Below the pieces are notes generated by a model. That model made no database searches and was not told the DNA's origin. It saw only the letters and a program-made list of their open reading frames with translations. From Dermatemys mawii (lineage: Eukaryota > Chordata > Testudines > Dermatemydidae): a stretch of DNA of 64,000 nt. Numbering within the stretch: the stretch's first letter is position 1; every line of letters starts with the position of its first letter. The translations under genes and the position numbers were made by a program. Below are positions 59,001 to 64,000 of this stretch, piece by piece. The stretch lies in the NCBI GenBank assembly GCA_007922305.1, contig ML677386.1, positions 8,268,679-8,332,678 on the forward strand, in the 5' to 3' direction.

Positions 59001-61224
59001 GGAAATGGTCATGCAAGCACCAAATTATGAAGCAGTTCCAAGACAAACCTAAAATACACTTATTTTGAGCAATTTTTTAAATCTCTAAAGGAAGAAGAGA
59101 TTAAATCAGTGGCTATTACATTCACCAAATATTTATTTGATCATACACAAATTAAAAATGTTGTTATAGAGCCAATATACAGCCTTTTGTAGTCTAGATC
59201 ACCATGAGCTAGTTCTTGGATGAAAATTCAGCTTACCATTTTATCTGGAAGCCAAATATGATAGCAACACAGTCATTTGGAAGTTTACTGCATCTTTATC
59301 CAATCATCTGAAGTGAACTTTATCTGGTAAAATCCTCCCCTCACCTTTCAGTTATAAAATTCAAGTTAAGATTGAGAGAAAAAGCCATTCAGAAAATATA
59401 GTCCTCCATAAAATGTCTACTTAGGATAAAGGTGGAAGGGGAATGGCTAGCAGATTATGCAGGGGGTGGGGAGAGGGAAAGGCAGGGAAACAGTGCCATT
59501 CTTCTCAGCAGTAGACCAAGATAACTTCCCCCACTGTCCAAGCCGAAGGCATACTTTCATTTTGGATAGATAATATCAACCCGACTTGTTCCAGTGGCTA
59601 AAGGACTGGCACTTTATAAACTTTGCTGGGTTGCCTTTGTCCCTCCTGATCTTCATAGGAAGCTTATGTTGCCTGCTTACCTACCAATCACGTTACATTT
59701 CAAAGAGCAGCAAGCTTAACTTCCTTTGACAAGATTAATCAATGATGCTCCACAGTGGCTTAAAGCAAGTACTGTACTATATATTATCACCAGTTAACAC
59801 AGGGGTAGGCAACCTATGGCACACGTGTCGAAGGCTGCACACAAGCTGATTGTCAATGGCACTCACGCTGCCCAGGTCCTGGCCACCAATCTGGGGAGCT
59901 CTGCATTTTAATTTAATTTTCAATGAAGCTTCTTAAACATTTTATTTTCTTTACATACAACAATAGTTGAATGATATATTATAGACTTATAGAAAGAGAC
60001 CTTCTAAAAAGATATTACTGGCATGCAAAACCTTAAATTAGAGTGAATAAATGAAAAATCGGCACACCACTTCTGAAAGGTTGCTGACCCCTGAGTTAAC
60101 AGAATGAGTTACCTGTTTTCCTCTTTGTGAGAAAAACATAACATTTGGAGTCACTCTCTATACTCACATAATGTTGCACTGTCTGCAATTTTTGGATCAT
60201 AGTAAAATCATGTAGGAGATTGAAGAACAATGAAGATTGCATTTTTAAGACCAGGTTTTGGGGTTTTTTAGAACACTGTTCTGTCTTCCTTTTCTCCCTT
60301 TAAATAGCAGAAAAGAATCAACTGGCCTATAACTTCCATATTTTTCCCCAGGTAATACTCTTCCAAATCCATGCCTGGATCTTGCTCCTCCTACATGGAA
60401 GCTGCCTTTTTGGCATCATCTCACCCCAAGAATCTGCTAAAGGATCTCCCTGGTAGAGGGCTTCTCACAAGAGGGAAAAGAATGTGAGCTAGAAGATCCT
60501 ATTCATCTTCTCTCCAGCCCTATGGAGATATAGCCAGGAGTGGTGTTACCTGTATTATTTTCTCACTGGATCTTCTCTATGGTTAGGACCCCTTCTTTAA
60601 GAGGATCCTGAGAGTAGTTATGTATAGGGGGAATCCTTGGTAAGGTTACTTTAAGGAAGCTGTGCTATTAGGGAACAGTAAGTAGAGGATGAAGCACCTA
60701 AGGCACACAGCCTTTACATGGATGGTTCTAATTTCCCATGGATTCCTGGGAACTAGGGGACTTTGTGGGCCATCTTTCTGGTTTTTAGTGTTGTTGGGGA
60801 AGGAAGCCAGTGAACAGAACTCTCTTGGGGAAACTACATGATGGGAGTGACGGAATAAAATTTCCTCCCCCCATCCCCTTTACTTCAGCAAAGCCATCTG
60901 TATTTAATACTAAATTAAGGGGAAGAGGCATTACAAACCTTATTAAAATCCTAATACTGTTATCAGCATGAACTCCTTAGGCACAAGAGCTGAATAAGTA
61001 AAAAAAACAAAAAAAACAAAAAAAAACCCCCCAAACAATCTCCAATACTAAATTAGACACACCACCTACCATTTTCTTGTGCAAACCTGGATGCTTCTAA
61101 AAAAGTAACTTCACGATCTGCATCGAGATCCTTTTTGTTCCCACACAGTATGATCACAATATTTTGACTTGCTAACATCCTTGCATCCGTCAACCAATTA
61201 GTAAGAGCGTTGTAGGTTTCTCGG
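55963..61224 (-). CDS. RAB4A: Ras-related protein Rab-4A, last three coding exons (5' part outside the window)
   Basis: RAB4A is a small GTPase of early and recycling endosomes that returns cargo to the cell surface. Joining 61070-61224, 58166-58261 and 55963-56078 gives the last 121 residues of the 218-residue protein. They begin at the [10 protein letters not shown] segment, followed by the guanine-specificity motif NKKD (about 126-129) and the ETSAL motif (154-158). The tail holds SPRR (Ser about 204, the CDK1 site in mammals) and a terminal Cys-Gly-Cys, the double-geranylgeranylation signal. Phases are consistent and all acceptors and donors are GT-AG. No lesion is seen. RAB4B is less likely, because the CCSAP neighbour and the sequence ending AQECGC fit RAB4A. 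Confidence 0.95.
56301..57067. mobile_element. PIF/Harbinger-like element with TTA duplication, nested MITE inside
   Basis: The ends gggcttgtctatatgggg and gtgcaggcaagccc are inverted (GGGCTTG/CAAGCCC). They are flanked by tta on each side (56298-56300 and 57068-57070), the target of this superfamily. The middle (about 56440-56900) has 'aaaggctctggcag' words shared with 41.1 and 31.4 kb, so a second element is nested inside. It lies in the RAB4A intron before the last exon. The 225-codon frame on - is an artefact of it. Confidence 0.7.
58166..58261 (-). CDS. RAB4A: RAB4A exon, [10 protein letters not shown]…KIES segment
   Basis: 96 nt, acceptor AAACACAG|AGCTG, donor AATCAG|GTAAAT. It contains the G5 box ETSAL and the helix '[17 protein letters not shown]'. 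Phase 1 at both ends. Confidence 0.95.
58466..58628. mobile_element. Short hAT MITE with perfect TSD
   Basis: The ends caatggtgtccaacagaaat and gaacgtattggacatcactg are inverted. The direct repeats tcctagaa at 58458-58465 and 58629-58636 are identical. 163 bp with 'agccacatgtggctagtggc' inside. It is in the RAB4A intron, about 200 bp upstream of the ETSAL exon. Confidence 0.9.
59800..60093 (-). mobile_element. hAT MITE copy 3, perfect TSD
   Basis: Same family as 30482-30773 and 36584-36885. Ends caggggtaggcaacctatgg and aaaggttgctgacccctg. The duplications agttaaca at 59792-59799 and 60094-60101 are identical. It is in the RAB4A intron. Confidence 0.93.
60978..61030. repeat. A-rich simple repeat (A5-9 C)n
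   Basis: Runs of A separated by single C, ending in a short C run, lie 40-90 bp beyond the donor of the RETYNAL exon. It is low complexity only. Confidence 0.75.
61070..61224 (-). CDS. RAB4A: RAB4A exon, RETYNAL…RFAQEN segment
   Basis: 155 nt. Its acceptor on - is ACATAG|CCGAG and its donor AAAATG|GTAGG. It contains '[20 protein letters not shown]', the G4 box of the GTPase fold. The previous exon (switch II region) is not within the remaining 2.8 kb. Confidence 0.95.
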
Positions 61225-62211
61225 CTATGTAACACAAAAAACAAACAATATACAATTAAAAATATTCTACAAACTCTTGGACCAGGGTGGCCTAGAGGAT
61301 AGAACTCAAGAGACAGGCACTTGGGGGACAGTAAACACACCACATGAGAGAATGTTGTACTGGAAATGGTTCCTCCTCCCCACTACAAAATGAAGATATT
61401 TTCTGTGCATTTGAAACATGCATCCTTGAGACTGAGCACTCCAAACTAATCTTGAAAGTCAAAGGAAGGCAGAATAGATGCTGGGGTTAACATCCAGAAT
61501 AGAAACTTTCTGATGAAATTTCCTGAGGTCCAGTATAGATAATAGATCTCAGTCTCTGGGATCAGTAAATATCATGAGTAAAAACCTCTTCCTCTGAACT
61601 CCTTTGGCACTTGTTCTATGGCCCTCATTTCCAAAAGTCAGAAAGCCTCTGTTCATAGCAAGCTTTCATAAGAGGGACTCCTGAATAATTATTGTATATA
61701 GATTCTTATACTACATTCATCACCATAGTATGAGTGCTTTCTGGTCGTTCATTAAGCAACATGACTACACACCTGTCATGTGTTCTCACATCTTGTCCCC
61801 AGAGGGAAAGCATGTGAAGTGCAATGTCTTGTTTTGGTAGGGGTGATTTAAAAAAAAAAGTTTATCTTTTGCTATGTGAATAGGGAAGGAGGAGTGAAGG
61901 ACTTGAATTGGCTCGCACATCTGCTTTGTATCATTTCCAAATGCCCACTTTGGACTGGGATAACCAGACTACAGTTTAAAAATTATACAGGTGGCATCCA
62001 AATGCGGTGCTGGGGGGAAGAGGAGGGAGATATGGTTCCATATTGGTTCATAGTTCTTGATCCTCAGATCAAGTCTGTGGCCTCAGGTCTGAAAAAGTCA
62101 TTGGGTCTTCCCAATCTTTATTTGTGGCTTATAGTATCCTTCCAACCAACATCAAAGGAGGACCTGTTGATATTGATATTCTAGCCTTTGATTAAAACAG
62201 GAGGAACTAGA

Positions 62212-62959
62212 TGTAGTAAGATGAGGCCCTGAAATATAAACTCTTGTATCAGAGGCCTAGCATGAGGCCCGAAGCCTGAACCAAAGTACTTCCAGGTATT
62301 GCCAAGCTAAAAGCCAGGCTGTAAGCCAGAGGCAGGCCCTAATTGCAGAACTTGGAAAGAAAAGGGCTCTTAGAAAGTACACGCTAATGATATAAGTAAA
62401 TTGTGCCAAGATGGCACCTGAACATCCCGATACGAAGACACTACACAGAGATAACAAGGAACAACCAGGAGCACCTCAGAGACAGGGTGAAAAGGACAGC
62501 ATGATGGATAGATCTGTGTGTTTGAACCAGCATGATCAAAAGGGGAGACAGCACCCTAATTAGGCAAGGGACTGTACCTCAATGTGACAGGAGAGATGAG
62601 TGATCGGTCTTGCACTGTATAAAAGTAGGAGTCGTGGGACACATTGTTGTCCAGCCTAGGGGGTAGTGGCGTGTCCTGCCACTAACTGAGCTGTGTCCAT
62701 TGTCTGGGGAGCATATAAGGACTAGCAGACCTGTTGATCTCTAATCCGGTGAAGCTAGAGACTGTGTTTCATTGGACAATAAACCTGGCCCGGGTGCCTT
62801 CGTACCTTACTAGAGTCTGTGGTCTTTGGGGGTTCTCGTGGGATCTGCTGTGTCAGCAATCTGCAGATCTGAGACAGCACACAGAGGGAACATGCACGCA
62901 GCCGACTGATATCATCATCGAACAAGAGCAGAGCACCACAACAGTAGTTACTGACAACA
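62212..62959 (+). mobile_element. Solo LTR of an endogenous retrovirus-like element
   Basis: A 748-bp unit starts TGTAGTAAG, ends GACAACA and is flanked by identical 5-bp repeats ctaga (62207-62211 and 62960-62964). It has a TATAAAA box (62618-62624) and an AATAAA (62778-62783) about 155 bp further on. This is the U3-R-U5 order of a retroviral LTR. No gag, pol or env-like sequence lies beside it, so internal sequence was lost by recombination between LTRs. It lies upstream of the RETYNAL exon within the RAB4A gene. Confidence 0.72.
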
Positions 62960-62969
62960 CTAGATGAAA

Positions 62970-63350
62970 ATGGATTTTTGTCTGTTACCTAAAGACTTAC
63001 CTCAGGTTTCCTTTGGGAAGTTGGTATACTCCCACTAACATAGCAGTAGACCTACTATCCTTCATCTTAGTGGAGAATTAGCTATTCCTCTTAAAAGTAA
63101 AGTAAAGAACCTCCCATTTGGTCTCTGAAGGCAGACTCTTAAATCTCACACTTTGCTCAAACTGCTAAGAAATTGCTCTTCCAAATGCATCAGAGGAATC
63201 GAATGCTGCAATCAGTGTTTTGCAATTAACTCTCCCTCTGATATGAGTGCATCAGGCAGCTCTCTCTGATCTTCTAGGAGATATCTTTAAATACCACCAT
63301 CTTTCCCTGAAGATGCAACGAAGTACCTTGCCACTGTATTCTTGGTAATT
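62970..63350. other. Gene-free interval in the RAB4A region
   Basis: Looking on the - strand for the switch II exon that should precede 61224, no match is found here, nor in 61225-62206. The missing exons therefore lie to the right of the window or beyond. Confidence 0.4.
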
Positions 63351-63358
63351 AAATACTA

Positions 63359-63445
63359 CAGTGGTTCCCAAACTTTAACCACCTGTAAACTCCTTTCACT
63401 AAAATGTCAAGTCTTGTGAACCCCATCCTAAAAATGAATATTTCC
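63359..63445. repeat. hAT-like end, partial
   Basis: Begins cagtggttcccaaactttaa, a common hAT-type terminus ('cagtggttcccaaact'), followed by 'taaactcctttcactaaaat'. The other end cannot be identified before the window ends. The remaining 63.45-64 kb shows nothing recognisable. Confidence 0.45.
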
Positions 63446-64000
63446 AGGGATTTTCTCCTTTACTTAATTATAAAAAGCAGTGATCTTGGAAATATAAAAT
63501 TTGTTTTTATAATTATTAATCATTACAGTATTTTTATTACATTATGAAAACGGCAACACTTCCAAGATCTCACTTTTGTAGCTTGTATCACTTTGAACAA
63601 TCCTGTTATAAGTCAAGGCTCTTTTGTTTCATCAAGGAGTATCAGATGTGAAACAGCAGGAAGGGATTTAAGAAGCCAACTCAAAGAATTCTTCCTACAC
63701 AAGCATTCAGGTCTTGAGCAGTCCAGGCAATCAATGCACATTATAACAAAGCTTAATTGTTCTTCATAATATTTTAAAAACAATACTAGCTGCCTATTTA
63801 ATTTTAAAAACAGCAAAAGATATCCACCTCCCTTTCCATTTCTTATAAGGAGTCTTGAAGTTTAAATCTCTTCAGTGTGATAGATATGCTTGCTTTGATC
63901 TGCTTAGCTCTTGGAAGTCCAGGGGCCCCGGGCTGCCTGGAATCCATAGGGATAGCTCTTTCCACCATTAGGGAATTTTTTTCCCCAATAACCCCTTGTA

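Noticed and set aside
61225..64000. The preceding RAB4A exon (switch II, SYYRGAAGALL region)
   Set aside because: Its characteristic codons were not found in either half of this interval.

Overview
The window is vertebrate nuclear DNA, most likely from a turtle (Testudines) or a close archosauromorph relative. It has short exons in long introns, GT-AG splice sites, a CpG-island promoter, and dense remnants of CR1 LINEs, Penelope-like elements, hAT and PIF/Harbinger MITEs and MIR-like SINEs. The turtle assignment rests on recognising several repeat families and on the CR1/Penelope/hAT mix; no species can be named.

Two protein-coding genes are firmly supported. CCSAP (centriole, cilia and spindle-associated protein) is complete on the + strand in three coding exons (28043-28391, 34472-34740, 37957-38130; 263 residues). 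Its CpG island spans about 27.6-28.6 kb, and a candidate 3' UTR runs to a poly(A) signal at 42787. RAB4A (early/recycling endosome Rab GTPase) lies on the - strand, and only its last three coding exons are inside (61070-61224, 58166-58261, 55963-56078); its 5' exons lie past the right edge. The genes converge tail to tail, as in the mammalian RAB4A-CCSAP neighbourhood. No functional interaction is implied.

Layout. 1-27.4 kb: gene-poor flank with CR1 pieces, MITEs, a 584-bp hAT element with target-site duplication (11.1-11.7 kb), an AT-rich island (12.2-13.5 kb), a Penelope-like 3' end (17.3-18.0 kb), an inverted pair of tail-like repeats (21.2 kb), and a HARBI1-like transposase remnant (26.6-27.4 kb). 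27.6-42.8 kb: CCSAP, with introns carrying three hAT copies, a non-LTR reverse-transcriptase fragment and several MITEs. 42.8-55.9 kb: the convergent interval, holding a duplicated 240-bp segment whose second copy is split by a Penelope-like element, an 886-bp inverted-repeat element, and a degenerate CR1 facing an opposite-strand CR1 3' end. 55.9-64 kb: the RAB4A 3' half, with hAT and Harbinger insertions and a solo LTR in its introns.

The most interesting signal is a hammerhead-ribozyme-like fold repeated in three Penelope-like or tail-like copies (17.9, 21.25 and 45.36 kb). The helix is preserved with different base pairs. The second is the datable duplication followed by Penelope insertion at 42.15/46.0 kb.
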